Positions 23,799 through 31,633 of a stretch of DNA of 44,372 bases are shown here, piece by piece (the stretch's first letter is position 1; each line of letters opens with the position of its first letter). The notes beneath the pieces are model-generated. The model had not been told where the DNA came from, did no database searches, and was given only the letters and a program-made list of their open reading frames with translations. This DNA comes from Oscillospiraceae bacterium (GTDB lineage: Bacteria > Bacillota > Clostridia > Oscillospirales > Ruminococcaceae), in assembly GCA_017396665.1 (NCBI GenBank), contig JAFQLH010000074.1, positions 1-44,372 of the forward strand, read 5' to 3'. The translations under genes and the position numbers were made by a program.

Positions 23799-24653
23799 AT
23801 GCAGCATGATACTGAAAAGAAGTCTGTCAAGAAGGCTTCTATCAAAAAGATAACTTCAATGCTCGGCTTCGGCGTGCTTTGTATCGGTACAATATGTGCA
23901 GTGGGAATTATGGGACTGTCAGCAGACAGCAAGCCACAGAGCACTCATATTGAGGCTTCAAATCCTCAGCCTGTTGTAACAACAACTACAACAGCCGCTA
24001 CAACACTCGCTCAGGTGCAGACATCTGAAACTGAAAAGGAAATCTCCGCTACTGTTTCATGGTGGAAGGCTGGCGTAGGCGAGTACGATTTTATCGAAAT
24101 CGACGACAGTATCGCAACTACCACAACTACTACAACTACAACAACTACTACAACAACCACAACTACAACAAAGAAAACTACTACTGAAGCAAAGAAAACT
24201 ACAACTGCTCCAAAGACCACTACTACTGCAGGTACAACAATCAATGCAGGCGATGTGTCAGAGGACGACTACGTTATTTCTTGCACAGATGAGGAGTTTG
24301 AAATGTTCTGCTATGTCCTCGAAGGCGAAGCAGGCGGATGCTCTGACCTCGCTAAGATGGCTGTTGCAGGCGTTATCGTAAACCGTGTGCAGAGCTCAAG
24401 ATTTGATAACACCATCAAGGGCGTTCTTACAGCTCCGAACCAGTTTACAGCTATCAGAAAGTACTATAATAAGTCCGTAACTCCTACACAGAGCACAATC
24501 AACTGTGTAAAGAGAGCACTCGCAGGTGAGGACGGCTCAAACGGTGCGTTCTACTTCTACTCAAAGAAGTATTGCTCAGCTTCAACAGCAGCATGGTTTG
24601 AATCACTTACATTCTGCATCGAAATCGACGGACAGAGATTTTTCAAAGTATAA
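23799..24653 (+). CDS. Secreted SleB-like cell-wall hydrolase
   Basis: The 284-residue product has a membrane-spanning N-terminus (about residues 20-42), a linker rich in Thr, and a C-terminal hydrolase domain (about residues 155-284) of the SleB/Hydrolase_2 type. The key segment is YVLEGEAGGCSDLAKMAVAG, with the likely catalytic Glu, followed by VIVNRV and APNQFTAI. These enzymes cleave peptidoglycan glycan strands and occur outside sporulation too. A WWKAGVGEYD motif at residues 88-97 recurs in the next protein. The linker includes 18 consecutive Thr codons (24117-24170). Its leader is structured and it ends at its own terminator. Confidence 0.88.
   Translation: MQHDTEKKSVKKASIKKITSMLGFGVLCIGTICAVGIMGLSADSKPQSTHIEASNPQPVVTTTTTAATTLAQVQTSETEKEISATVSWWKAGVGEYDFIEIDDSIATTTTTTTTTTTTTTTTTTKKTTTEAKKTTTAPKTTTTAGTTINAGDVSEDDYVISCTDEEFEMFCYVLEGEAGGCSDLAKMAVAGVIVNRVQSSRFDNTIKGVLTAPNQFTAIRKYYNKSVTPTQSTINCVKRALAGEDGSNGAFYFYSKKYCSASTAAWFESLTFCIEIDGQRFFKV
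24117..24170 (+). repeat. Threonine-codon repeat tract
   Basis: Eighteen consecutive ACN codons (ACT, ACA, ACC mixed) encode a poly-Thr linker in the SleB-like protein. The mixed codons show it is held as protein sequence and is not a pure microsatellite, though length variation is still likely. Such Thr linkers are common, often glycosylated, in ruminococcal secreted proteins. Confidence 0.8.
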
Positions 24654-24669
24654 TCAATAATGTATGCTT

Positions 24670-24697
24670 AAAAAGTCAAGTCTACCTTGACTTTTTT
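24670..24697 (+). terminator. Terminator after the SleB-like gene
   Basis: AAAAAGTCAAG (24670-24680) and CTTGACTTTTT (24686-24696) pair perfectly around a 5-nt loop, with the U-tract included. Confidence 0.9.
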
Positions 24698-24780
24698 GGC
24701 GTAAAAACAAAATAAAAAAAGAGATATAAAAAAGAAAAAGAAATCAAAATTTGGAATTCATACGAAGGGAAACGGGTTTT

Positions 24781-26364
24781 ATGGAGCAATCACAGCTCAA
24801 TAGAAAGGCGTCGGAGCTTTTTGCGCGTGCAAAAGGCTTCATCAAAAGCCATAATAAGCTTGTAAAGCGTTGTTCTACGCATTTTATGGCGGGTGCAGTA
24901 GCTCTCTCTGTCGCAATCGGAAGCACATTTGTAAGCTTCGAGAGTGCAGTTGCAGAGAGCACCGACAATACCCAGCCGGCACAGACAATGCAGACTACCA
25001 CCACAACTACTGCGGCACAGACAAAGATAGCCGAGGTTACAGAGCGTTGGTGGAAGGCAGGTATTGGTGAGTATGACCTTATGGAGTATACAAATACCGA
25101 GGTCGAGCTCGAGCAGGAGGTAATCCCGCAGGAGCCATTCCCTGATATAAGCTTTTCAGTCTCAAAGCCATCAGCACTGGGACCTGTTGCAGATGCACAG
25201 ATTTCAGCTCACCGTACTTACGGTACAAGAAGTATAGCAAATGAGTATTATACAGTAAAGTCTGTTACAACAGGTGCGAGAGTGTCCGGTAACGGCTTCG
25301 ATATGGTATGTAAGATACTCAACGGCGAAATGGGACCGTCCTTCAGCGAGGAAGCCCTCAAGGCGCAGGCTGTCGCTATCTATACTTATCTCAGATACTG
25401 TGATGAAAACGGACTCGTTCCTGTTGTAGCAACAAGAGGTTCATATAACGATAAAATCAAGAATGCCGTAAAGGCAGTAGAAGGTCAGACACTTACCTAT
25501 GGCGGAAGCGTCATCAATGCAGTGTTCTGTGCCTCAACAGCAGGTAATACAACTTCAAGCGCAAGCGTGTGGGGAGGCTCACTGCCTTACCTCAAGGGCG
25601 TTACAAGTGAGTATGACTACCTCGACCCTAACTATGGAGTTAAAAGACAGTTTACAGCTTCACAGCTCAAGGCTATTATAGAAGCAAAAACAAATATCAC
25701 CCTCTCAAACAGCGATGTTGAAAACTGGTTTGAGATTGTGAACTATACAAACGGTAAGTATGTAGGCGATATCAAAATCGCAGGCAATACACACGCAAGA
25801 GTAAACGGACGTAACGTAAAGCTCACAGGTGCATTGCTCAGAGCTTCAATACTCGGCAACAGCACCCTGCGTTCAACAGCGTTTGATATCAGCTACTCAA
25901 ACGGCGTGTTCACATTCACAACATATGGCTACGGCCACGGCGTAGGTATGTCACAGTGGGGCGCAAATCTCCTCTCAACACACGGCGGACTCAAGTATGA
26001 CCAGATTCTTCTGTATTACTATTCAGGCGCAAGACTCGGTTGCTCAGGCGTAAACGATGAAGCAGTTGACCGCTTCGGCGAGGAGGATGACCTCTCAGGT
26101 AAGGAAGAAGCCGCACCCGGCGACCTTCCGCAGAAGGAAGAGGAAAAGAAGCCTGCCCAGTCTGTAACAGTTACTACAACAGTAACAACTACTACAACTC
26201 AGACACAGACGGAGCCTCAGACAGAAACTACAACCCAGAGCAGTACAGAAACAACTCCCGCAGTTACAACAGTGCCTCAGACTCAGGTTCCCGAGCCTGT
26301 GGAAACAACAGCGGTTACTTCTGAAACAGTCGCTTTACAAACAGAGCAGCCTGTTTTGGAATAG
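24781..26364 (+). CDS. Secreted SpoIID/LytB-domain protein
   Basis: SpoIID-type domains are lytic transglycosylases or amidase enhancers acting on peptidoglycan. The 527-residue product has an N-terminal hydrophobic export segment (about residues 36-58), a Thr linker, and the WWKAGIGEYD motif at residues 90-99. The SpoIID domain spans about residues 165-435: LNGEMGPSFSEEALKAQAVA with the catalytic Glu, CASTAGNTTSSASVWGG, and the hallmark GYGHGVGMSQWGA. The C-terminal ~95 residues are a Pro/Thr/Gln/Glu-rich tail without LPXTG. The ATG at 24781 was chosen over a TTG at 24751 because of GAAGGGAA upstream. Context suggests a wall-remodelling set with the SleB-like enzyme and sortase. Confidence 0.9.
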   Translation: MEQSQLNRKASELFARAKGFIKSHNKLVKRCSTHFMAGAVALSVAIGSTFVSFESAVAESTDNTQPAQTMQTTTTTTAAQTKIAEVTERWWKAGIGEYDLMEYTNTEVELEQEVIPQEPFPDISFSVSKPSALGPVADAQISAHRTYGTRSIANEYYTVKSVTTGARVSGNGFDMVCKILNGEMGPSFSEEALKAQAVAIYTYLRYCDENGLVPVVATRGSYNDKIKNAVKAVEGQTLTYGGSVINAVFCASTAGNTTSSASVWGGSLPYLKGVTSEYDYLDPNYGVKRQFTASQLKAIIEAKTNITLSNSDVENWFEIVNYTNGKYVGDIKIAGNTHARVNGRNVKLTGALLRASILGNSTLRSTAFDISYSNGVFTFTTYGYGHGVGMSQWGANLLSTHGGLKYDQILLYYYSGARLGCSGVNDEAVDRFGEEDDLSGKEEAAPGDLPQKEEEKKPAQSVTVTTTVTTTTTQTQTEPQTETTTQSSTETTPAVTTVPQTQVPEPVETTAVTSETVALQTEQPVLE

Positions 26365-26402
26365 TGTACAACAAGGGATTTTAAAAACTATTGAAAATGC
26401 TT

Positions 26403-26441
26403 AAAAAGTCAGGCAGAGTATATCTCCGCTTGACTTTTTTT
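26403..26441 (+). terminator. Terminator after the SpoIID-domain gene
   Basis: AAAAAGTCAGGCAGAG pairs imperfectly with CTCCGCTTGACTTTTT around a short AT-rich loop, and ends in T residues. Its 3' arm contains the TTGACT used as -35 by the next promoter. The loop-flanking sequence TGCTTAAAAAGTCA also begins the terminator of the preceding gene. Confidence 0.85.
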
Positions 26442-26458
26442 ACTTTTGAAAATATAAT
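26430..26458 (+). promoter_or_regulatory. Promoter of the zinc-ribbon gene, overlapping a terminator
   Basis: The -35 TTGACT (26430-26435) lies inside the 3' arm of the upstream terminator. The -10 TATAAT (26453-26458) follows after 17 bp. The start codon is at 26496 behind AAAGGAC. Confidence 0.75.
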
Positions 26459-26495
26459 ATAAGTATGACTAAAACATTCTGAAAGGACAGATAGT

Positions 26496-27833
26496 ATGGC
26501 ATTTTTTGATAAGATAGGACAGGCGGTTTCAAACGGCGTTTCAAGTGTTACAGATACAACTAAAACACTCGCAGGAACAGCCAAGCTTAACAGCCAGATT
26601 AACGCAAATAAGAATACAATCAAAGAAACCTTCCAGGCAATAGGTGAGCTTTGCTATAATAACAGGGATAAGGAAATCAATAAGGAACAGCTCAAGGAAA
26701 TGTTCGATAAGATTGACGCTATCAAGGTCGAGAACAAGGACTTAGAGCTTAAGGTTAAGCTCGCTAAGGGCTTTGTACCTTGTAAGAACTGCGGAGAAGA
26801 CGTTCCTGTAAATGCGTCATTCTGTGCTAAGTGCGGAAGCAAGGTCGTAGTGCCTGCCCCTGAAGCAGAGGTAACTCCTGCAGGAAAGAAGAGATGCTTA
26901 AGCTGTGGAAACCTCGAAAACGTTGATACAAAGTTCTGTTCAAGCTGTGGAACAAAGCTTCCTGAAAAGGCTGAACCAATCCAGCTTGCGCCTGAATCAA
27001 TCGTTTGTCAGAATTGCGGAATTACAATTCCGGGTAATATGAAGTTCTGCTCAGAGTGTGGCTCAAAGGTTGAAATCCCTGCACCTGCTCCTGTAGTAGA
27101 GGAAGCTCCTGCTGTTGCTCCGGTTGAAGAAGCACCTGCAGCAGAGGAAAAGGCAGAAGAGCCTGTTGTAGAGGAAGCGGTAGAAGAAGTTCCTGCAGGT
27201 AACGTTTGCCCAAGCTGTGGCAACAAGGAAAGCGACGGAATCAAGTTCTGCTCTGAGTGTGGAACAAAGCTCGGCGAACCAGCTCCAATTGTAGAGGAAG
27301 TTGTGGAAGAAGCCCCAGCCGTTGAAGAAGCAGTTGTCGAAGAAGCTCCTGTAGAAGCTGCACCTGTTATAGAGGAAACTGTCGTAGAGGCTGAGCCTGT
27401 CGAGGAAGCTCCTGCGGTAGAAGAAAAGACAGAAGAGCCTGTAGAAGAAGCAGTAGTAGAAGAAGCCCCTGCAGGTAACGTTTGTCCAAGCTGCGGTAAC
27501 AAGGAAAGCGACGGAATCAAGTTCTGCTCTGAGTGCGGCACAAAGCTCGGCGAACCTGCCCCAATTGTAGAGGAAGTTGTAGAAGAAGCTCCTGCTGTTG
27601 CTCCTGCCGTAGAGGAAGCACCGCAGATTCCTGATAAGAACACCTGCCCGAAGTGCGGACACGAGGAAGCTCAGGGTGTTAACTTCTGTTCAGAATGCGG
27701 AACAAGACTCAACGCTGTCGGTCATGACCAGTCTGAGCCTGTATCAGCAGTAGATTGTGTCGTTTGCTCAAAGTGCGGAAGCGTAGAGCCTGCAGGCACA
27801 AAGTTCTGTTCCGAGTGCGGAAATAAGATGTAA
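26496..27833 (+). CDS. Seven-fold zinc-ribbon protein with Ala/Glu/Pro/Val linkers
   Basis: The 445-residue product has no signal peptide. The first ~95 residues are helical (KEQLKEMFDKIDAIKVENK). Seven small zinc ribbons follow, each with two CxxC knuckles such as CKNCGEDVPVNASFCAKCGS, CLSCG...FCSSCG and CPSCGNKESDGIKFCSECGT. Ribbons 3-6 are separated by low-complexity linkers built from EEAP/VEEA units. Ribbons 4 and 5 are nearly identical and so is their DNA (27192-27320 versus 27468-27596, offset 276 bases), a recent in-frame duplication. Such proteins are usually adaptors; no enzymatic domain is visible. It has its own promoter and a bidirectional terminator. Confidence 0.85.
   Translation: MAFFDKIGQAVSNGVSSVTDTTKTLAGTAKLNSQINANKNTIKETFQAIGELCYNNRDKEINKEQLKEMFDKIDAIKVENKDLELKVKLAKGFVPCKNCGEDVPVNASFCAKCGSKVVVPAPEAEVTPAGKKRCLSCGNLENVDTKFCSSCGTKLPEKAEPIQLAPESIVCQNCGITIPGNMKFCSECGSKVEIPAPAPVVEEAPAVAPVEEAPAAEEKAEEPVVEEAVEEVPAGNVCPSCGNKESDGIKFCSECGTKLGEPAPIVEEVVEEAPAVEEAVVEEAPVEAAPVIEETVVEAEPVEEAPAVEEKTEEPVEEAVVEEAPAGNVCPSCGNKESDGIKFCSECGTKLGEPAPIVEEVVEEAPAVAPAVEEAPQIPDKNTCPKCGHEEAQGVNFCSECGTRLNAVGHDQSEPVSAVDCVVCSKCGSVEPAGTKFCSECGNKM
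27192..27596 (+). repeat. In-frame direct duplication inside the zinc-ribbon gene
   Basis: The ~129-bp segment 27192-27320 recurs at 27468-27596, offset by 276 bases (92 codons). It starts at CCTGCAGGTAACGTTTG and covers one whole zinc ribbon plus the following VEEVVEEAP linker. Differences are few and mostly at third codon positions. The preceding linker (EEKAEEPVVEEAV / EEKTEEPVEEAVV) is also related, so the true unit is nearer 92 codons. Confidence 0.85.
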
Positions 27834-27857
27834 TAACAAAGCAAGGTATAAATACTA

Positions 27858-27890
27858 AAGGGTACTGAGAATATACTCAGTACCCTTGTT
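27858..27890. terminator. Bidirectional terminator between convergent genes
   Basis: AAGGGTACTGAG (27858-27869) and CTCAGTACCCTT (27876-27887) form a perfect 12-bp stem. It is followed by TGTTTTAT on the plus strand and by TTTAGTATTT on the minus strand. It lies between the zinc-ribbon gene and the CapA-family gene, which converge. Confidence 0.88.
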
Positions 27891-27900
27891 TTATCGGAAA

Positions 27901-29298
27901 TTATTCAGCCTTTTGCGTAATGTAGCCGTTCTCGTCAATTTCAACGTTGAAGGAGTAATCTCTCATACACTGCAGAATTCTCTCTCCCTCAGCCTCGCCG
28001 CCGACGTAGGTGGTCTGGCTGTTTCTTTGTGTCGCAGGAATGAACTGAAGCGTCACGCTGTCATCAGTGTTTATTGTAACCTCAAGAAGTCCCGTGTCAA
28101 TGTCGTAGCCGTCAAACCAGAAGTTGCCCAGGTTGTAGGCAATCGGCTTGCCGTTGTAGTATTCAATACCCTGAAGACAATGTGCGTGAGAGCCGATAAT
28201 TACGTCAGCACCTGCGTCAATGTACTGATAAGCGGTTTCAGGCTGTACATCTTCAAGCCCGTGGCTGTGCTCTGTGCCCCAGTGTACACAAGCTACAACA
28301 TAGTCAGCGTTCGCCTTTGCCTCCTTGATAACCTCAATGAATGCCGCCGGGTCATAGCAACGAAGCACTCCGGGATTCTGCTCGTCAGCCTGCGGTGTCA
28401 GAACGTATTTTTCAGCCCTTGTCGCCGCAACGAAAGCTATCTTCTTTCCCTCAACGATGTAGTATACAGGAGCACTCGCCTCTGAGATGTCTCTGCCTGC
28501 ACCGATGTATTCAATGCCCGCACCTGTCAGAGTGTCAAGCGTGTCATAGAAAGCGTCCTTGCCGAAGTCGAAAACGTGGTTGTTTGCAAGCAGCACAACA
28601 TCAAGTCCAAGCTCGTTGTAAATGCTGACGTTACTTGTCTTGCCACGGAAGGTCCACAGCTTTCCCTCCATCGCAGCGCCTCTGTCTGAGAAACAGAATT
28701 CGCTGTTGAGCGAAGCAATGTCAGCACCCTTCAGCCTGTCAATAAGATACGGGCTTATGCAGTTTTCAATTTCAGAGCCAAGCTCTGTGTATTTCTGCAT
28801 AGGGTAGTAACTGTCATCAAGGCATACGTCACCGCCGAAAATGAGGCTTATGCCTTCCTCTGAGTCGCCGTCTAAAACGTAGTAGTTGTCCTCTGTGTAC
28901 GCTTTTTTTGTGTAAAGGTCCATAGTCGCCTTTACCGTCATTCCCGAAAGCTGATACCAGTCGTTGTCGGTGTAGCCGTTTTGTTTGATGTAGTTGTAGG
29001 TGTCAGTAATAAAGTCGCCCTGTGTGTTTTCACCGCACCACGTTATGAATTCTTCTGAAAACGGCAGTTCACTGCTGTACATGTTGATAAGCTCAAATAA
29101 ATCCTTCCCGGTAATCTGTGGCTCCTGTGAATCAGAGCTGTCGTTACCGCCGCTTTCAGAGTTGTCGTATGCAGAATCAACCTGCGACATGCTCTGCCAA
29201 GAGCTCATATCCTTCTTTTCAATCTCGCCGCAGCCGCAAAGCGACGACGCAAGCATGCATATTACAGCAGTAAGTGTAATACAGCGTTTAGTGTTCAT
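27901..29298 (-). CDS. CapA-family lipoprotein (metallophosphatase-like)
   Basis: The 465-residue product has a lipoprotein signal with Cys at LCGC (near residue 23) and a Ser/Asp-rich linker. The C-terminal ~300 residues are the CapA/PGA_cap fold: LIFGGDVCLDD, LLANNHVFDFG, VACVHWGTEH and DVIIGSHAHCLQG, with metal-binding Asp, Asn and His residues in the calcineurin-like order. In Bacillus anthracis CapA takes part in poly-gamma-glutamate export, but there are no capB/capC neighbours here, so capsule function is not supported. It starts 12 bases after rmuC ends and is probably co-transcribed with it. Confidence 0.9.
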   Translation of the reverse strand: MNTKRCITLTAVICMLASSLCGCGEIEKKDMSSWQSMSQVDSAYDNSESGGNDSSDSQEPQITGKDLFELINMYSSELPFSEEFITWCGENTQGDFITDTYNYIKQNGYTDNDWYQLSGMTVKATMDLYTKKAYTEDNYYVLDGDSEEGISLIFGGDVCLDDSYYPMQKYTELGSEIENCISPYLIDRLKGADIASLNSEFCFSDRGAAMEGKLWTFRGKTSNVSIYNELGLDVVLLANNHVFDFGKDAFYDTLDTLTGAGIEYIGAGRDISEASAPVYYIVEGKKIAFVAATRAEKYVLTPQADEQNPGVLRCYDPAAFIEVIKEAKANADYVVACVHWGTEHSHGLEDVQPETAYQYIDAGADVIIGSHAHCLQGIEYYNGKPIAYNLGNFWFDGYDIDTGLLEVTINTDDSVTLQFIPATQRNSQTTYVGGEAEGERILQCMRDYSFNVEIDENGYITQKAE

Positions 29299-29310
29299 TG
29301 TATCAATCCC

Positions 29311-30555
29311 TTATTCATCATCATCAAAATATGTCAGAGCCTTGTTTCCATCGCCCGTGTCAAGACTCTGTACGTCACGCAGACGCCTCTGTATAGCCCT
29401 TGTCCTTACTCCGACAAGCTTGTCAATGTCCTTTCCGACAAGGTCAATGTGCTTCTGAGCCGCAGAAAGAACCTCTTCAAATTTCGTGAATTCAGACTTC
29501 ACAGCCGAAAGCACCTGCCATACCTCGTTTGAACGCTTCTGTATAGCGAGTGTCTTAAAGCCCATCTGCAAGGAGTTAAGAAGTGCCGCCATTGTCGACG
29601 GACCTGCGATATTAACATTATACTCCTTTTGAAGCGTTTCTACAAGCCCACGGCTTACAACTTCTGAATAAAGCCCCTCAAAAGGCAGGAACATTATGCC
29701 GAAGCTTGTCGTGTACGGCGGCTCAATGTACTTTGTCTTTATGTCCTTTGCAAAGCTCTTTATTCTTGAGGTAAGAACAGCTACTGCGTTGTCAACAGCC
29801 GCCTTGTCGCCCGACTCCTGTGCGTCCTGAAGCTGTGCATAGCAGTCAGCAGGGAACTTCGAGTCGATAGGCAGGTAAACGTGACCGCCGTCATCTCCCG
29901 GAAGCTTTACAGCAAACTCAACTCGATTCTGGCTCTGCGGAATCGTCGCAATGTCTGTGTCGTACTGTTCAGGTGAAAGAATCTCGCTCAGTATCGCACC
30001 AAGCTGAATCTCACCCATAATGCCTCTTGTTTTTACGTTTGAAAGAACCCTCTTAAGACCGCCAACGTCATTGGCAAGCGTCTTCATCTCGCCGATACCC
30101 TTGTATACCTCCTCAAGACTCTCCGATACACGCCTAAAGCTGCGGTTCATCTTCTCCTCAATGCTCTCCTGAAGCTTCTCGTCAACCGTCTTTCTTATCT
30201 CCTCAAGACGCTTGCTGTTAAGCTCCGATATCGAGGTCAGATGTGAGGTTATCGACTCTCTCATCTGCGAGAGCTTCTGCTCGTTTGTTACCTCAAGAGT
30301 CTTAAGACGTTCCTCAAGCTGCTTGAGTGAAAGCAGGGTAGCCTCGTTCATCGTTGTCTGATTCTTTGACAAAACGTCGCTCAGAAGCTTCACAGAGCCG
30401 TTTAAGCTCTCTGTAAGCTCAAGACGCTGCTGTCTGCCAAGGCGTTCAAATTCTTCGCTCAGGTCTGTTTCCTTGCGTCCTTTCAGAAGAATTACAAGAT
30501 TTATTATCCCAAGCAGCACAGCAATTAATGCTACTACAAGTATTATGTATTCCAT
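29311..30555 (-). CDS. rmuC: DNA recombination protein RmuC
   Basis: RmuC-family proteins limit rearrangements at inverted repeats and carry a nuclease-like core. The 414-residue product has an N-terminal membrane helix (MEYIILVVALIAVLLGIINL), a long coiled coil (about residues 45-190), and the RmuC domain with GIMGEIQLGAILSEILSPEQ, YLPIDSKFPADCYAQL and PPYTTSFGIMFLPFEGLYSE. The frame is open up to 30648, but the ATG at 30555 follows GGGAGG and begins right at the membrane helix, as in the family. Confidence 0.93.
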   Translation of the reverse strand: MEYIILVVALIAVLLGIINLVILLKGRKETDLSEEFERLGRQQRLELTESLNGSVKLLSDVLSKNQTTMNEATLLSLKQLEERLKTLEVTNEQKLSQMRESITSHLTSISELNSKRLEEIRKTVDEKLQESIEEKMNRSFRRVSESLEEVYKGIGEMKTLANDVGGLKRVLSNVKTRGIMGEIQLGAILSEILSPEQYDTDIATIPQSQNRVEFAVKLPGDDGGHVYLPIDSKFPADCYAQLQDAQESGDKAAVDNAVAVLTSRIKSFAKDIKTKYIEPPYTTSFGIMFLPFEGLYSEVVSRGLVETLQKEYNVNIAGPSTMAALLNSLQMGFKTLAIQKRSNEVWQVLSAVKSEFTKFEEVLSAAQKHIDLVGKDIDKLVGVRTRAIQRRLRDVQSLDTGDGNKALTYFDDDE

Positions 30556-30680
30556 ATTGTCTGCCTCCCTTGTCTTTGTTTTCTCCTGTGTATAATTATA
30601 GCAAAGCTCAGTATACCTGTCAAACAGAAAAATTGTTTTTAAGTACAAAAAAATCCCCTCAAATTTGTTTTATATGCATA

Positions 30681-30709
30681 TTGAAATGAAAAGTGTAAAA
30701 TGCTATACT
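30681..30709 (+). promoter_or_regulatory. Sigma-A promoter of the PRTase-like gene
   Basis: The -35 TTGAAA (30681-30686) and -10 TATACT (30704-30709) have a 17-bp spacer. The start codon is 34 bases downstream. Confidence 0.7.
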
Positions 30710-30743
30710 TGATTTAATGAAAAATTGTCTGGAGGTATGCAGT

Positions 30744-31373
30744 ATGGAAAACAGAATGCAGGAAATAAAGTCAAGGAAGAATAAGTATATCCGTATCGGT
30801 ATTATACCGGGACATTTTGCAACAAACCACTCCCACGTAAATTACTATGTGGATATGACATCAATAAAAACAAGCTCAAAGATGGCTAAGGAAGCCGCTG
30901 AGGAGCTTGCAGCAGTGTATAATTCAACTCATATCGAAACAATAATCTGCCTCGAAGGAACTGAGGTTCTGGGCGCATTCTTAGCAAGAGAGCTGTCAAG
31001 CTCCGGCATCAACAACGGAGTAGACGTAAAGGTCGTTACCCCTGAGCTTAATGCAAATAACCAGCTTATCTTCAGAGATAATACACAGAAGCTTATCTGG
31101 GGAAAGCAGGTCGTAGTGCTCGTTTCATCAGTTTCAACAGGTAAGACAATCGAAAGAACCCTCGACTGCCTAAGATACTATAACGGACAGCTCGCAGGTA
31201 TCGCAGCAATATTCAGTGCTATCGAAGAAACATACGGAGTAAAGGTAAACGCAATCTTCAGTGCAGACGAGCTTCCCGAGTATAAAAGCTGTCCGGGAGA
31301 GCAGTGCGGTATGTGTAAAAACGGCGTGAAGGTTGACGCACTTATAAACAGCTTCGGCTATTCAAAGCTTTAA
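30744..31373 (+). CDS. Phosphoribosyltransferase-like protein with altered PRPP loop
   Basis: The 209-residue product resembles orotate-type phosphoribosyltransferases in order of elements (HVNYYVDMTSIK, ETIICLEGTEVLGAFLAREL, VVVLVSSVSTGKTIE). In active enzymes the last motif carries two adjacent acidic residues (DDVxTTG); here they are Ser-Ser, so catalysis is doubtful. The C-terminus has a cysteine group, CPGEQCGMC, that could bind metal. It may be a purine or PRPP sensor or a structural homologue. The ATG at 30744 follows TGGAGG and was preferred over the one at 30717. It lies just upstream of the ZTP-controlled pfl genes but has its own promoter. Confidence 0.75.
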   Translation: MENRMQEIKSRKNKYIRIGIIPGHFATNHSHVNYYVDMTSIKTSSKMAKEAAEELAAVYNSTHIETIICLEGTEVLGAFLARELSSSGINNGVDVKVVTPELNANNQLIFRDNTQKLIWGKQVVVLVSSVSTGKTIERTLDCLRYYNGQLAGIAAIFSAIEETYGVKVNAIFSADELPEYKSCPGEQCGMCKNGVKVDALINSFGYSKL

Positions 31374-31447
31374 AGATTAAAATAGAAGTTGTGCAAAACT
31401 ACCCAAAATAAAAGCGTAATGTGAGGTTAATTGTCTGTGCAATAGCC

Positions 31448-31477
31448 TTGACAAAAGCTTGCGTGATGTGTTATATT
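31448..31477 (+). promoter_or_regulatory. Promoter of the pfl leader
   Basis: The -35 TTGACA (31448-31453) is perfect. The -10 is TATATT (31472-31477) with 18 bp or TTATAT with 17 bp. Initiation near 31484 would begin the transcript just before the riboswitch. Confidence 0.75.
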
Positions 31478-31483
31478 TAAGGT

Positions 31484-31557
31484 GCAGTCATTATTGCTGA
31501 CGGTATGTGAATTGACACAGTGCGGTAGTGATTGATATTTTGCCGACCGTCTGGGCA
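31484..31557 (+). ncRNA. ZTP riboswitch (pfl motif)
   Basis: This leader matches the pfl RNA class that binds ZTP/ZMP (AICAR ribotides, which accumulate when 10-formyl-tetrahydrofolate is short). It has the 5' element CTGACGG (31497-31503), a GTGAATTGACAC hairpin, and the diagnostic 3' element GCCGACCGTCTGGGC (31542-31556). GACGGT (31499-31504) can pair with ACCGTC (31546-31551), the expected pseudoknot. Its last bases overlap the 5' arm of a terminator, so ligand binding should allow transcription of pflB and raise formate supply. Confidence 0.92.
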
Positions 31558-31582
31558 GTCCTTGACTAAGGACTGCCTTTTT
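31554..31582 (+). terminator. Riboswitch expression-platform terminator before pflB
   Basis: GGCAGTCCTT (31554-31563) and AAGGACTGCC (31568-31577) form a perfect 10-bp stem with a 4-nt loop, then TTTTT. The 5' arm shares GGCA with the aptamer's conserved CTGGGCA, so aptamer folding and termination are mutually exclusive. Confidence 0.92.
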
Positions 31583-31633
31583 GAATTATCGGTGCAACGT
31601 GTTAAAGTGCCGAGGAAAAGGGAGGAAACTTTT

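Noticed and set aside
24686-24715. Promoter overlapping the SleB-gene terminator, by analogy with 26430-26458
   Set aside because: TTGACT is present, but 17 bp downstream lies AAATAA, which matches the -10 consensus poorly.
22608-26364. Sporulation operon
   Set aside because: SleB-like and SpoIID-like domains also occur in vegetative wall remodelling, and no sporulation-specific sigma promoter or other spo gene was seen.
27008-27662. Long minus-strand frames across the zinc-ribbon gene
   Set aside because: They are shadows of the EEAP/VEEA linkers, low in complexity, with no ribosome site.
26800-27820. Repeats considered as a CRISPR-like array
   Set aside because: Period, coding continuity and zinc knuckles show a repeat protein; there are no uniform direct repeats with unique spacers.
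27901-29298. Poly-gamma-glutamate capsule locus
   Set aside because: Only a CapA-family protein is present; there are no CapB or CapC ligase and membrane genes, and the neighbour is rmuC.
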